From Streptomyces sp. AC555_RSS877 (GTDB taxonomy: Bacteria; Actinomycetota; Actinomycetes; Streptomycetales; Streptomycetaceae), in the NCBI RefSeq assembly GCF_019049245.1, contig NZ_JAGMUK010000022.1:102960-166959 (forward strand): 64,000 nucleotides of DNA, given 5' to 3'. Positions 26,202-35,245 of this stretch are shown here, in pieces. Position numbers and translations under genes: made by a program. Each line of letters opens with the position of its first letter. Position 1 is the stretch's first letter. The notes beneath the pieces were generated by a model. The model worked only from the letters and a program-made list of their open reading frames with translations, made no database searches and had not been told where the DNA came from.

Positions 26202-27269
26202 ATGCTCAACGCCCTGTGGAACCCGACCGTCGTCGGAGAGATCGCCCTGCCGCACCGGCTGGCCATGGCCCCCCTGACCCGCAGCAGGGCCACCCCGGAC
26301 GGCGTGCCGACCGAGCTGAACGCCGAGTACTACGCCCAGCGCGCCTCGCACGCGCTCATCATCACCGAGGGCACCCAGCCCTCCGCCGACGGCCAGGGCT
26401 ACCCGGTGACCCCGGGCATCTACACCGAGGATCACATCGCCGGCTGGCGCAAGGTCACCGACGCCGTACACAAGGCCGGCGGACGCATCGTCATCCAGCT
26501 GATGCACACCGGGCGCATCTCCCACCCGGACAACACCCCCCACCACCGGCAGCCGGTGGCACCCTCCGCGATCAAGCCGGGCGGCCAGACGTTCACCCCG
26601 TCCGGGCTCCAGGAGATGCCGGAGCCGCGCGAACTGTCCACCGAGGAGGTCGCCGCGACGGTCGACGACTTCCGGCGCGCCGCCGCGGCCGCCATCGCGG
26701 CCGGCGCCGACGGCGTCGAGATCCACGGGGCCAACGGCTACCTGGTCAACCAGTTCCTCTTCCCCAGCACCAACCAGCGCACCGACCAGTACGGGGGCTC
26801 CCTCGACAACCGCATCCGTTTCGCGGTGGAGGTCGCCACGGCCGTTGCCGACGAGATCGGCGCCGGCCGCACCGGCATCCGGATCTCTCCCGGCAACCCC
26901 TTCAAGCTCAACGACCTCGCGGAGAGCGACCCGCACGAGCTCTACCCGCACCTCCTGCGCGCCCTCGCCCCCCTCAACCTCGCCTACCTGCACATCGGTC
27001 ACGGCGGCGACGAGGAACTCCTCTCCACCCTCCGCAAGTTGTGGCCGACCACGCTGATCCTCAACCGGGCCGGTGCCGACATCGCCGCCCGCGCCAAGGA
27101 CATCGAAGACGGTCTGGCCGACGTCGTCACCGTCGGCACCATGGCCCTCGCCAATCCCGACCTCGTCGAGCGCGTACGCGCCGACGCCCCCCTGAACACC
27201 CCCGACCCCGCCACCTTCTACGGCGGCGGCGCGGCCGGCTACACCGACTACCCCACCCACGCCGCCTGA
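26202..27269 (+). CDS. nemA: Old Yellow Enzyme family ene-reductase (355 aa)
   Basis: This FMN-dependent alkene reductase has the N-terminal PHRLAMAPLTRSRA block, the flavin/substrate-site segment GVEIHGANGYLVNQFLFPSTNQRTD, and the RIRFAVEV and GTMALANPDLV phosphate-binding blocks near the C-terminus. Relatives such as NemA, OYE and XenA reduce activated alkenes, nitrate esters or quinones with NADPH. The gene stands alone with a strong TetR-type operator upstream. Induction by electrophiles is typical of the family and inferred here. The symbol reflects family resemblance. Confidence 0.9.
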   Translation: MLNALWNPTVVGEIALPHRLAMAPLTRSRATPDGVPTELNAEYYAQRASHALIITEGTQPSADGQGYPVTPGIYTEDHIAGWRKVTDAVHKAGGRIVIQLMHTGRISHPDNTPHHRQPVAPSAIKPGGQTFTPSGLQEMPEPRELSTEEVAATVDDFRRAAAAAIAAGADGVEIHGANGYLVNQFLFPSTNQRTDQYGGSLDNRIRFAVEVATAVADEIGAGRTGIRISPGNPFKLNDLAESDPHELYPHLLRALAPLNLAYLHIGHGGDEELLSTLRKLWPTTLILNRAGADIAARAKDIEDGLADVVTVGTMALANPDLVERVRADAPLNTPDPATFYGGGAAGYTDYPTHAA

Positions 27270-27470
27270 CGAAGAGCAGCCCGGCGCCCGAGGGAACCAC
27301 CACCTTCGCCGCCTCGACACAGCTGCGGCGCACGGAGGCCGGCGACCCGAGGAGTCACGGGCCGCGACCGACCTGCGCCGCAGCGGTTTCACCTCACACC
27401 CCGGCGCTCTGCGCCGCGATCGAGGCAGTGCGACGTCACGGCCCGGACCGATACCGGTCGCCGCCGAGGC

Positions 27471-27971
27471 TCACCCCTGCGAGGGTGACACCGGGAAGAG
27501 CATGCAGCTGCTGGTGGCGTGGGCGAGCAGACGGTCCGTGCCGTCGACCAACTGCGCCTGGGCCAGGGCGGTTTTACGGCCCTTGCTGACCACCGTGCCG
27601 ATGGCGCGTACCGTGCCCGTGTCCACGGTGATCCGTCGCAGGAACTTCACCGTGAGGTCGAGCGAGGTGTACGCAACGCCCTGCGGAAGGGTCGACTGGA
27701 CTGCGCAACCAGCCGCCGAGTCGAGCAGGGTGGCGAAGATGCCGCCGTGCACGCTGCCGATCGGGTTGTAGTGCTCCTCACCCGGTGTCAGGGAGAAGAC
27801 CGCCCTGCCGGGCTCCACCTCGCTCAGAGTGAAGTCGATGGAGTAATTGATGGGCGGCGCCGGCAGTCGCCCCGCCTGCAACTCACGCAGGAAGTCGATG
27901 CCGGCCATGCGTCCGGCGGCTTCCGCCAGGATCGCGGGATCTTCCCATTGATACGTACGCGTTCGTCCCAC
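27471..27971 (-). CDS. PaaI-type hotdog thioesterase (166 aa)
   Basis: This hotdog-fold acyl-CoA thioesterase has EEHYNPIGSVHGGIFATLLDSAAGCAV (catalytic HGG...D region, about residues 67-93) and TVKFLRRITVDTGTV. It is a cytosolic enzyme that hydrolyses aromatic or medium-chain acyl-CoAs. Its start is 63 bp from the divergent HxlR gene at 28034, which probably controls it. Confidence 0.88.
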   Translation of the reverse strand: MGRTRTYQWEDPAILAEAAGRMAGIDFLRELQAGRLPAPPINYSIDFTLSEVEPGRAVFSLTPGEEHYNPIGSVHGGIFATLLDSAAGCAVQSTLPQGVAYTSLDLTVKFLRRITVDTGTVRAIGTVVSKGRKTALAQAQLVDGTDRLLAHATSSCMLFPVSPSQG

Positions 27972-28033
27972 GGCCGGGCACCTTCCATCTGACTTTTGAA
28001 AACGAAGCTAGTTTCCCGCTCGCCTGACTGTCA

Positions 28034-28531
28034 ATGACGAAGCCAGACCCTTACGCTGGCGGGATGGAGTGGCTTGAGGCGAGCACGGAGAACTGCCCTG
28101 TCCAGCGCACGCTCGACGTGGTCGGAGAGAAATGGACGTTGCTGATCTTGCGTGATGCCGTCAACGGGGTCCGCCGCTTCGACGACTTCCACCGCCACAT
28201 CGGCCTGTCGGAAGCCGTCCTCAGCGACCGCCTCCGGAAGCTGATCGCGGCCGGCATCCTGAAGACCGTCCCATACCAGGAGCCGGGCAGCCGCTCCCGC
28301 AACGAGTACCGCCTGACCCGCAAGGGCTGGGATCTGTGGCCTGTCCTGATGGCGCTGAGCCAGTGGGGCGAGGCGTACGCCCTCGGCCCCGAGGGGCCCG
28401 TACTGGACATCCGTCACACCGACTGCGACGCCCCGGTCCGCGTCGTCGTCGAGTGTTCCGCGGAGCACTCCACCCTCAGCCCCGCGGAAGTCACCGCCCG
28501 ACTCGGACCCGGTGCCCGCATCCGGTCGTGA
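28034..28531 (+). CDS. HxlR family regulator (165 aa)
   Basis: Winged-helix motifs NCPVQRTLDVVGEKWTLLILRD (Cys21 at the conserved position), GLSEAVLSDRLRKLIAAGIL and YRLTRKGWDLWPVLMALSQWGE are diagnostic. It is divergent from the PaaI thioesterase gene. It is related to the HxlR protein at 6799, but no TACT-N5-AGTA box is visible in its own promoter, so it likely has a different operator. Confidence 0.88.
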   Translation: MTKPDPYAGGMEWLEASTENCPVQRTLDVVGEKWTLLILRDAVNGVRRFDDFHRHIGLSEAVLSDRLRKLIAAGILKTVPYQEPGSRSRNEYRLTRKGWDLWPVLMALSQWGEAYALGPEGPVLDIRHTDCDAPVRVVVECSAEHSTLSPAEVTARLGPGARIRS

Positions 28532-28562
28532 GCACGCCGGTCATGGGGTCGCCGGTCATGAT

Positions 28563-28576
28563 ATTACGTGCGTCAG
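28563..28576. promoter_or_regulatory. Candidate operator (ATTACG half-site)
   Basis: ATTACGTGCGTCAG keeps the left half of the ATTACG..CGTAAT palindrome at 26038. It lies 28 bp before the TetR start at 28604, consistent with autoregulation. Confidence 0.4.
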
Positions 28577-28603
28577 GCCATCGATTACCCTTGAGTGCGA
28601 AGC

Positions 28604-29206
28604 ATGGCCTTACGGAGCGAACGGAGAAAGCTCGTGGTGCGCTACGCCAAGGAGCACAAGCAGGTGACGCGGCGACGCATCATCGAAAAGGCCGGCCACC
28701 GGTTCAAGCAGGACGGCATCGACGGCTCGGGTATCTCCACGCTGATGGCGGACGCGGGGCTCACCAACGGAGCCTTCTACGCCCACTTCGCGTCCAAGGA
28801 CGACCTCGTCGCCCATGTCGTGGCCGAAGAACTGCACACGCAGGTCGCGAGTTACAGCACCCTGCGGCCCGGCCGCCCGGGACTCGAGGACCTCATCCGC
28901 GAGTACCTGTCTCCCGAGCACCGGGACCACCCCGGCCTCGGTTGCCCCTCCGCCGCCCTTCTCGACGAGATCGGCCGCTGCGAGGACGGGACCAGGCAGG
29001 CCTACAGCGACGGCGCGCGGGCCATCCTGGAGGAGATCTCCGCCCGCCTGACACCCGAGGACCCGCGGTCCGCTCAGGCCAAGGCCATCGGGCTGTTCAC
29101 CATGCTGGTGGGGACGATGCAGCTGTCCCGCGCCCTGTCCGACCGGAAGCGCGCCGATGAGGTCCTTGAGCTGGGGATCGAGAACGCTCTCGCGTTCATG
29201 GGGTGA
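28604..29206 (+). CDS. TetR family regulator (200 aa)
   Basis: The helix-turn-helix segment DGIDGSGISTLMADAGLTNGAFYAHFASK is almost identical to that of the neighbour at 29480-30130. The ligand domain has HRDHPGLGCPSAALLDEIGRC, also shared. The tail MQLSRALSDRKRADEVLE confirms full length. A GTG at 28595 is an alternative start. ATTACGTGCGTCAG at 28563-28576 lies just upstream and may be its operator. Confidence 0.87.
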   Translation: MALRSERRKLVVRYAKEHKQVTRRRIIEKAGHRFKQDGIDGSGISTLMADAGLTNGAFYAHFASKDDLVAHVVAEELHTQVASYSTLRPGRPGLEDLIREYLSPEHRDHPGLGCPSAALLDEIGRCEDGTRQAYSDGARAILEEISARLTPEDPRSAQAKAIGLFTMLVGTMQLSRALSDRKRADEVLELGIENALAFMG

Positions 29207-29225
29207 GGCGCAAGGCGAGGTCGCG

Positions 29226-29483
29226 TCAGTGAACGGGCGCCTCGAGCCGCTCGCCCAAAGGGCGCCACGCCCCTGAGGCACCACCCTCGGCCCAGACTAC
29301 GACCGCACCGCACGCCTTTTGCCGCTCGAGGAACTCGAGAACCGTCTCCACGAACTGCCCGTGGAACTGGAAGATGCCGCCATGGCCGGCGTCGGGGTAG
29401 AGGACCAACTCGCCGTTCGGCACTCGCGCGCCAGGTCGACCGAGTTCCGGGTCGGAACCATCCAAGGGGTGCGGGTGTGTCAC
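29226..29483 (-). pseudogene. Alpha/beta hydrolase C-terminal fossil
   Basis: RVPNGELVLYPDAGHGGIFQ and FVETVLEFLERQ match the catalytic-His end of the hydrolases at 15523 and 30511. Everything before the His block is missing. It lies between two paralogous TetR genes, as if one hydrolase/TetR unit had decayed. Confidence 0.75.
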
Positions 29484-30130
29484 ATCGCGGGGCTGGAATG
29501 CCCGTGCTCCACGCCCAGCAGGGCGAGGGCGTTGTGGATGCCCTGTTCGAGCAGTTCGTCGGCAAGCTGCCGGTCGGTGAGGGCTCGGGAGAGCTGGAGC
29601 GTCCCGGCCATCATGGCGTAGGCGCCGAGCGCCTTGGTGCGGACCGAGAGGGGATCGTCGGGTGCCAGGCGGGCGGCGATGCCGTCGATGACCATCAGTA
29701 CGCCGTCGGTGTAAGCCTGCTTGGTCGGGTCTGTGCAGCGCCGGATTTCGTCGAGCAGGGCGGCGGAGGGGCAGCCGTCGTCGGAGCTGTCGCGATGCTG
29801 GGCGGACAGGTACCGGCGCACGATCTGCTCAAGTCCTGCGCGACCGGGTGCCGCCTGCGCGACGATCCTCGCGTTCTGCGCCTGCAGTTGGTCGGAGACC
29901 GCGGTGGCCACGAGGTCGTCTTTCGACGTGAAATGGGTGTAGAAGGCGCCGTTGGTCAGCCCCGCGTCCGTCATGAGGGTTGAGATGCCCGAGCCGTCGA
30001 TGCCGTCCCGCTTGAACCGGCGACCGGCCGCCTCGATGATCCGCTGCCGGGTCGCCTGCTTGTGCTCTTTCCCGTAGCGCACCGCGCGCTCCTTTGCTCG
30101 TCGGAGAGGCTGCTTGCTCTTGGCGGGCAC
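29480..30130 (-). CDS. TetR family regulator (216 aa)
   Basis: Full-length TetR protein with HTH DGIDGSGISTLMTDAGLTNGAFYTHFTSK and ligand-domain segment DDGCPSAALLDEIRRC. It is a close paralog of 28604-29206, arranged tail to tail around a broken hydrolase gene. It is divergent from the hydrolase at 30511 across 380 bp that hold ATTATGAGTGTAAT, a likely target. Confidence 0.87.
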   Translation of the reverse strand: MPAKSKQPLRRAKERAVRYGKEHKQATRQRIIEAAGRRFKRDGIDGSGISTLMTDAGLTNGAFYTHFTSKDDLVATAVSDQLQAQNARIVAQAAPGRAGLEQIVRRYLSAQHRDSSDDGCPSAALLDEIRRCTDPTKQAYTDGVLMVIDGIAARLAPDDPLSVRTKALGAYAMMAGTLQLSRALTDRQLADELLEQGIHNALALLGVEHGHSSPAM

Positions 30131-30312
30131 CCTTATAATGTCGCATTTCGATCGTACTTCAATGGATTCGAGGCTCCAGCGGCCGCCCGTTCGGCGGCGA
30201 GGTGCCGTGCCAGGTGGCGCGGTATCCCCTCACTCGGGGGCGTTCATTTGCGCACCATGGAGTGCGGTCGACTGCGGGGGCCCGCTTGCGATCCATCGTC
30301 TCCATGCACAGT

Positions 30313-30326
30313 ATTATGAGTGTAAT
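30313..30326. promoter_or_regulatory. Candidate operator ATTATGAGTGTAAT
   Basis: An imperfect 14-bp palindrome of the ATTAyG..GTAAT type, about 190 bp upstream of the hydrolase at 30511 and in the region shared with the divergent TetR gene (start 30130). Confidence 0.5.
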
Positions 30327-30510
30327 CCAATGTCCCTCGGTTGGCGCCGCCTCAGCGCTCGGCGAGGCGGATGCCGGGGTGATCAGAACGAGCCGGATGA
30401 CATGGGTCGGTACCCACCACTGTGTGACCTGGTCGACAGTGTCGGTGCAGTGCATCGGGCGCTGGCGAAGAGAACTCCGTCCTTGAAACTCGCTACAGAA
30501 GGACCTGGAC

Positions 30511-31374
30511 ATGAACACACCGCGGAATTCACCGTCCTCCTCGCCCTCGTCGTCCTACCAGAACGCGCCGACCCGCTCCGTGTCCGTCCGCGGCGAGGAC
30601 TTCGCCTATCGGGAACTCGGCCCTGAGGACGGCGTACCGCTGATCCTCCTGATTCACCTGGCCGGGGTCCTGGACAACTGGGACCCGCGCGTCGTCGACG
30701 GACTCGCCGCACGACGCCGGGTCATCGCCTTCGACAACCGCGGGGTGGGCGGATCGAGCGGCTCCACGCCGGACACGATCGAGGCGATGGCCCGCGACGC
30801 GGTGCTGTTCATCCGAGCCCTCGAGTTCGACCAGGTCGATCTGCTCGGCCTGTCGATGGGCGGCTTCATCGCACAGGTCATCGCTGAACAAGAACCTCAC
30901 CTCATCCGCAAGGTCATCCTGGCGGGCACAGGCCCCGCCGGTGGCCCCGGCATCGACAAGGTCCCGGCGCTCACCCTCCAGGCCACGCTCAAGGGCGCCC
31001 TGACCCGCCAGGATCCCAAGCTCTCCCTCTTCTTCACCGAAACCGAGGGCGGTCGGCGGGCGGGACGGGCCTTCCTGGAACGGCTGAAGGAGCGCACGCA
31101 CCACCGCGACGAGGACATCTCGTTGCCGGCGTTCCGAGCCCAGCTGAAGGCCATCAGACAATGGGGCCGCCAGGCACCGTCGGAGATTCGCCAACCGGTG
31201 CTCGTGGCAAACGGCGAGAACGACCGCATGGTGCCCAGCCACAACACCCTCGACCTGGCCGCCCGCCTGCCCCGGAGCGAACTCGTGCCCCTCTACCCGG
31301 ATGCCGGACACGCGGGGATCTTCCAGTACCACGATGAATTCGTGGCAAGGGCACTCGAGTTCCTTGGGTCCTAA
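30511..31374 (+). CDS. Alpha/beta hydrolase (287 aa)
   Basis: The nucleophile elbow is GLSMGG (Ser115), with Asp238 in NGENDRMVP and His267 in YPDAGHAGIFQYH. It is a close paralog of the hydrolase at 15523-16389 and shares the family FDNRGVGGSSG block. A Ser/Pro-rich N-terminus of about 20 residues precedes the conserved part. TetR at 29480 is divergent and likely controls it. The substrate is unknown. Confidence 0.88.
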   Translation: MNTPRNSPSSSPSSSYQNAPTRSVSVRGEDFAYRELGPEDGVPLILLIHLAGVLDNWDPRVVDGLAARRRVIAFDNRGVGGSSGSTPDTIEAMARDAVLFIRALEFDQVDLLGLSMGGFIAQVIAEQEPHLIRKVILAGTGPAGGPGIDKVPALTLQATLKGALTRQDPKLSLFFTETEGGRRAGRAFLERLKERTHHRDEDISLPAFRAQLKAIRQWGRQAPSEIRQPVLVANGENDRMVPSHNTLDLAARLPRSELVPLYPDAGHAGIFQYHDEFVARALEFLGS

Positions 31375-31489
31375 CCCCGAGCCAAGCCGCGCTGCCCGCA
31401 CCTTCACGCTCGCACAACGCCCTCGGAAACGTCAGCTCGGCCGTCACCGTTCGCCGGCCCTGGCCGTGGAAGGCGGCCCCCTGCTCAAC

Positions 31490-32100
31490 CGTGCCTGAGT
31501 GCGGCCCTGTACGTCGTCGTCGGCCCGCGCGACGAAAGGGCGTCCAAGCAAACAGTCGCGCTGGGTTGGCGCACAGTATCCGCAGGGCTTCGGTGGGGTT
31601 GAGTTCCGCCGTGAGCCAGGTCGGGGTGCTGTAGGCACGGCCATTTGCACGACAAGGCACGGCCGCCTTCGCCCACACGTGCTCGGCCAGCAGGCGGGAG
31701 AGCGCAGCGGATCCGGGGTAGGACAGAGACAAGGCCGCCGGCAGCCCCCGATGATCGACAACCACCGCGCCGGGCCAGCCGAGCAGCCAGGGTTCCAGGT
31801 CCTCCCACTGGCGTTGCTGTGCCTGGACTTCCAAGTGGAGTCCAGGGGCGGCGAGTTCGTGCACCAGTCGCTGCCAGAGCCGATCTTCCAGCGGGGGTAC
31901 CGGGCCGCTGATCAGGTTGAGGCGGATCCCGCACGCACCCGTCTCCACGAGCCGGTCGAGCTCTTCCCCCCGACGTCCGGGGTCTATGACGGCCACGCCG
32001 CGGAGGGGGCCCCGGCGCCTTGCCGAGGGCCTGGAGCAGGTAGGAGTCGTCCGCGCCGAGGCATGTTCACGGGAAGCGCCCACGGCATCGCCGTCGTCGC
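31490..32100 (-). pseudogene. Amidohydrolase-2 family pseudogene
   Basis: Minus-strand segments ADDSYLLQALGKA, then in another frame GVAVIDPGRRGEELDRLVETG and IRLNLISGPVPP, and finally WLTAELNPTEALRILCANPARLF, follow the order of PF04909 amidohydrolases such as pyrone-dicarboxylate lactonases. A frameshift near 32020 and a deletion of the central metal-site region (LSRLLAEHVWAKAAVPCR joins the C-terminus) inactivate it. Confidence 0.7.
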
Positions 32101-32184
32101 CGTGCTCCCCGAGACCCTCGCACAGGAAACTCGATACCCCGCACTCCCCACGGACGAAGCCACCGCCCCGCCGGTCGCCTCCGC

Positions 32185-33672
32185 TCACTGAACCACTCCG
32201 TCCGAGGCGGCTGGAATGAGGTCGATCCACGAAAGACCACCGAGATCGAGCCGACTGCGGGCGCGTGTCACGGCGACGTAGGCGAGGCGGGCGTCCGTTT
32301 CACTCACGGGTTCCGGGATCGGGCAACCACGGTCGTCGTGTTGATCGCTGTCCGGGGGCGGGGGGAAGTCATCGGCGATCTTGACCGTGGGCCATTCCCG
32401 GCCTTTGGCCTTGTGGGCCGTGGAGACCGTGACGTCGGCCTTGTCCTCGTCGGTCAGTGCGTGGACCGCGGTGATGATGGCCTCGGGTCCGTGCTGGTCG
32501 ACAAGTTCTACGAAAGGCTGCAGATCGCGGCCGGCCGGATCGTGATCCGCGTACTCCTGCAGCTCGCCCCAGGAGGCGAAGAGAACGAGTTCTGGGTGGG
32601 CGGTGCGACGGCCGTCTTTGAGGTCCCGTGCAGCCAGCGCCAGCGCGACGAGCGTATGCCCTCCCCGCGTCAGTGCGACGCGGTGGCCGGCGGCCAGCAG
32701 TCGCATGACCTCGGTCATGGCCCCGATGTTGGTGCGGCACAGCACCGCGTCCGGGGAGGCGACGAGACCGACCTTCGTCGGGATCGCCTCGGTGCCTGTC
32801 AGTCGGATGGGCGCGTCGGTGAACGCGAGCCACCGGTTGGCTTGTTCGGCAAGGAGGGGGCCGAAGCGGAAGGATCGAGTCAGGGTGAGGTGGGTGGCTT
32901 CGAAGCCTGTCATGATGTCCCGGGCTCCGCGCCAGCCGTAGATCGCCTGAGCGGAGTCGCCGACCATGACCAGCTGGGTGTGGGCACGTTGAGCGGCGAA
33001 GACCTGTTCCAGGACGGGGTTGGTGTCCTGTGCTTCGTCGAGGAAAAGGAAGTCGGCGTCGATCTTTGGTTCAGTGAGGGCCCACATCTTCAGGTAGTGG
33101 TCATGCTCGAAACGGACCACGCCCTGCTCGGGATTCTGCAGGTCTCCCCACGCCTTGTCCGCGAACGACGTCACGACCTCGGCGAGGCGGGCGTGTTCGT
33201 CCGGCGCACTCAGGCCGCGCAGCGCGGGTACGTGGTGAGAAGCCAGCGTGCGATCAGCCGAGTGGCAGAAGCGGGTCACCGTGCGCAGGACGCTGTGTGA
33301 CAACGTCCTGTGGCTGATCTCGTGATCTCCGATTCGGACAGGAGAGGTGATGCCGAGGGCCTGCCCGATCTTCCACGCGGGTTGGCGGGGGCTGTTGAGT
33401 CTGCGAGCGAAGCGGTGGCCAAGGGCTGCGTAGGCCGTGGCGTGGGCGGTCTTGCACATCACGGATCGCGGGAAGCGTGCGGAGGCGTCGTGTGCGATGT
33501 CCTTGTTGAAGGCGAGGTAGCGCCCTCGGCGTTTGGTACTCGCGGCGAGCAGGCTCAGCGTGCTGGTCTTTCCTGTGCCGGCGCCGGCCTGCAGCACGAG
33601 GTGATGGCCATCTCGGAATGCTTCGACAGCGTGAGCCTGTTCGTCTGTGGGCGTGTGCAACAAGGGCTCCAC
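32185..33672 (-). CDS. UvrD/Rep-family helicase, compact (495 aa)
   Basis: This superfamily 1A helicase has motif I QAGAGTGKTSTL (28-39), motif II FLFLDEAQDTNP (about 208-219), motif III MVGDSAQAIYGWRG and motif IV LTRSFRF. Motif V is STAHKAKGREW and motif VI YVAVTRARSRL. All ATPase motifs are present, but at 495 aa it lacks much of the 1B/2B insertions of the 700-aa UvrD or PcrA. It follows the 178-aa unknown gene by 12 bp, so it is the last gene of a three-gene operon starting at 35093. A DNA repair, plasmid or defence role is possible. Confidence 0.87.
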   Translation of the reverse strand: MEPLLHTPTDEQAHAVEAFRDGHHLVLQAGAGTGKTSTLSLLAASTKRRGRYLAFNKDIAHDASARFPRSVMCKTAHATAYAALGHRFARRLNSPRQPAWKIGQALGITSPVRIGDHEISHRTLSHSVLRTVTRFCHSADRTLASHHVPALRGLSAPDEHARLAEVVTSFADKAWGDLQNPEQGVVRFEHDHYLKMWALTEPKIDADFLFLDEAQDTNPVLEQVFAAQRAHTQLVMVGDSAQAIYGWRGARDIMTGFEATHLTLTRSFRFGPLLAEQANRWLAFTDAPIRLTGTEAIPTKVGLVASPDAVLCRTNIGAMTEVMRLLAAGHRVALTRGGHTLVALALAARDLKDGRRTAHPELVLFASWGELQEYADHDPAGRDLQPFVELVDQHGPEAIITAVHALTDEDKADVTVSTAHKAKGREWPTVKIADDFPPPPDSDQHDDRGCPIPEPVSETDARLAYVAVTRARSRLDLGGLSWIDLIPAASDGVVQ

Positions 33673-33684
33673 GGAGGAGAAGGG

Positions 33685-34221
33685 CTAAGGGTTCGGGTGC
33701 GCGTGCGACTGGCTCCGCCCAGCGCGGCCGGCGGCGTACGAGTCAGATACGGCCGGATCACGACGACGGAGCAGGATGTGGGCTGTGCAAGCCAGTACGT
33801 CCTCGGAGGAGTGGAGAGCGAGCAGGCCTTCGAGTTGCGCCGTCAGTTGCAAGGAGCGTTCTCTCTCGTTCCGATCGAGGGCTGCGGTCAGGCTCCGGGC
33901 GACGAAGTCTCCGGGACGCTGTCCTCTGGCGGTCGCGGCCTGGCGGATCGCCGCTCGCGCGGTACGGCTGAACTCGAGATTGAGAAGGACCTGCCCGTGC
34001 TGGTCGGGGTAGTGGGTGGCCAGGACATCGATGGGCAGAACGTGGTGCAGCCGTCGCCGTAGTGACCGCAGCGCGCGGCCGGGGGTCCTGGCCGGCTGGA
34101 CGGCCATCAACCGGGTGCGGTTGGCGTTCGCTGCGAGTGACACCGTACGACGTGCTCGGTGGAGCTCGCCATTGGTGGCTGGCCTGGTCAGCAGGATTTC
34201 AATGCCATGGTGCGAGGTCAC
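33685..34221 (-). CDS. Unknown 178-aa protein, helicase partner
   Basis: No family is recognised. The N-terminal half is basic (RRARRTVSLAANANRTRLM, RSLRRRLHHVLP). A middle segment FSRTARAAIRQAATARGQRPGDFVARSLTAAL looks like a ribbon-helix-helix or small helical DNA-binding domain, and a helical tail follows. Its ATG overlaps the stop codon of the DUF6083-like gene by 4 bp (ATGA), and the helicase follows after 12 bp, so translational coupling and shared function are likely. Confidence 0.6.
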   Translation of the reverse strand: MTSHHGIEILLTRPATNGELHRARRTVSLAANANRTRLMAVQPARTPGRALRSLRRRLHHVLPIDVLATHYPDQHGQVLLNLEFSRTARAAIRQAATARGQRPGDFVARSLTAALDRNERERSLQLTAQLEGLLALHSSEDVLACTAHILLRRRDPAVSDSYAAGRAGRSQSHAHPNP

Positions 34222-35093
34222 GACCCAGCCGTTCCATGCTCGTGGTGCGTCGGGCGCGGACGACGGACGTGGTTCGGCAGGCGGTTGTGGATGTGCTCGC
34301 GGTGGAGCATGGGGTCGAAGGGCTCCCAGTCGGCCAGCGCGAGGTCCGCTGCTGACTGGGTTGCGGTGTGGGTGGAACAGCGCTGCATGCGCCAGCGCAG
34401 CTGCTCGGCGTAGGGCAGGGCGGTGAGGTCATATACAGCCATGAGCTCACAGGGCAAGGCCAGTTGCCCCCGTGTGGCCGTAGCGGGTACCAGCCTCCAG
34501 ACGCCCACGGGGCCGTCCGTAAGCAGCCTCTGCGAGCAGCGGTCGCGATGCCGCGTCTGCGCCACGCACTGGATTTCGTCCACAGGTTGCGCAGCGAGGT
34601 AGCGGACATACAGGAACTGCACTACGGGTCTGGCGGGTCGGCAGCCGTCCGGTTGTGCCGTTGGCCGGCTCGAAGGGGTGATCGGGGTGAACACGCCGGT
34701 GTCAATCAGACGGCGTGTGTGCAGGGCCAGATCCCGGCGCAGCCCGTCCAGCGCGGAGGCTTCGGGCGCAGCGTCGCGGGCGGGGCAGACTGGGGCGTGA
34801 GCCAAGCGGCACCAGGGTCTGCCATCGCCGGCCGGATGGGCGACACCAGAGCTGACGTGCCAACGGTAGGCGGCGGGCACCTCGGCCGCAGGCACTTCCC
34901 GGGGGTGCAGGCGGACGGGCCGCGCAAAGCTGCGGTGGTACCACTCGACCGGGTTGCCGCACTCTCGGCAGCGATCACGCTGAGCGCAGCGGAGGAGCCG
35001 ACTGGGGCTGTCGTGCTCGATACGCAGTGAGCGTCGGGGGTAGGCGACAGCGGGGCTGTCGTCCCAGTGCCGCGGTGTGGATGAAGAACGCAT
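34218..35093 (-). CDS. DUF6083-like cysteine-containing protein (291 aa)
   Basis: The start MRSSSTPRHWDDSP, the RIEHDSPSRLLRC block and the zinc-ribbon-like CRECGNPVEW (about residue 45) resemble the Streptomyces DUF6083 family, recalled rather than searched. Further pairs occur in HVSSGVAHPAGDGRPWCRLAH and VCPAR. The C-terminal half has LLTDGPVGVWRLVPA and PYAEQLRWRMQRCSTHTA. It is the first gene of the three-gene operon with the helicase. The chosen ATG at 35093 omits an unconserved upstream extension. Function is unknown. Confidence 0.65.
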   Translation of the reverse strand: MRSSSTPRHWDDSPAVAYPRRSLRIEHDSPSRLLRCAQRDRCRECGNPVEWYHRSFARPVRLHPREVPAAEVPAAYRWHVSSGVAHPAGDGRPWCRLAHAPVCPARDAAPEASALDGLRRDLALHTRRLIDTGVFTPITPSSRPTAQPDGCRPARPVVQFLYVRYLAAQPVDEIQCVAQTRHRDRCSQRLLTDGPVGVWRLVPATATRGQLALPCELMAVYDLTALPYAEQLRWRMQRCSTHTATQSAADLALADWEPFDPMLHREHIHNRLPNHVRRPRPTHHEHGTAGS

Positions 35094-35245
35094 GCGTGCG
35101 AAGGTGCCAGGCAACACGCCGCATCCACAGCGCCAAGGCTGGAGAGTCCCTCGAACAGCCCCATTCCGTGAAACGCACATTCGAGTTGTCGATCAGAGGT
35201 TCGTGTCGCTTCGCCGGTCCGGGTGATTGGCGCGAGCCCTCCCAG

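Noticed and set aside
32185..33672. Assignment of the helicase as Gabija GajB
   Set aside because: No OLD-family nuclease (GajA) gene is adjacent; only size and general fold agree.
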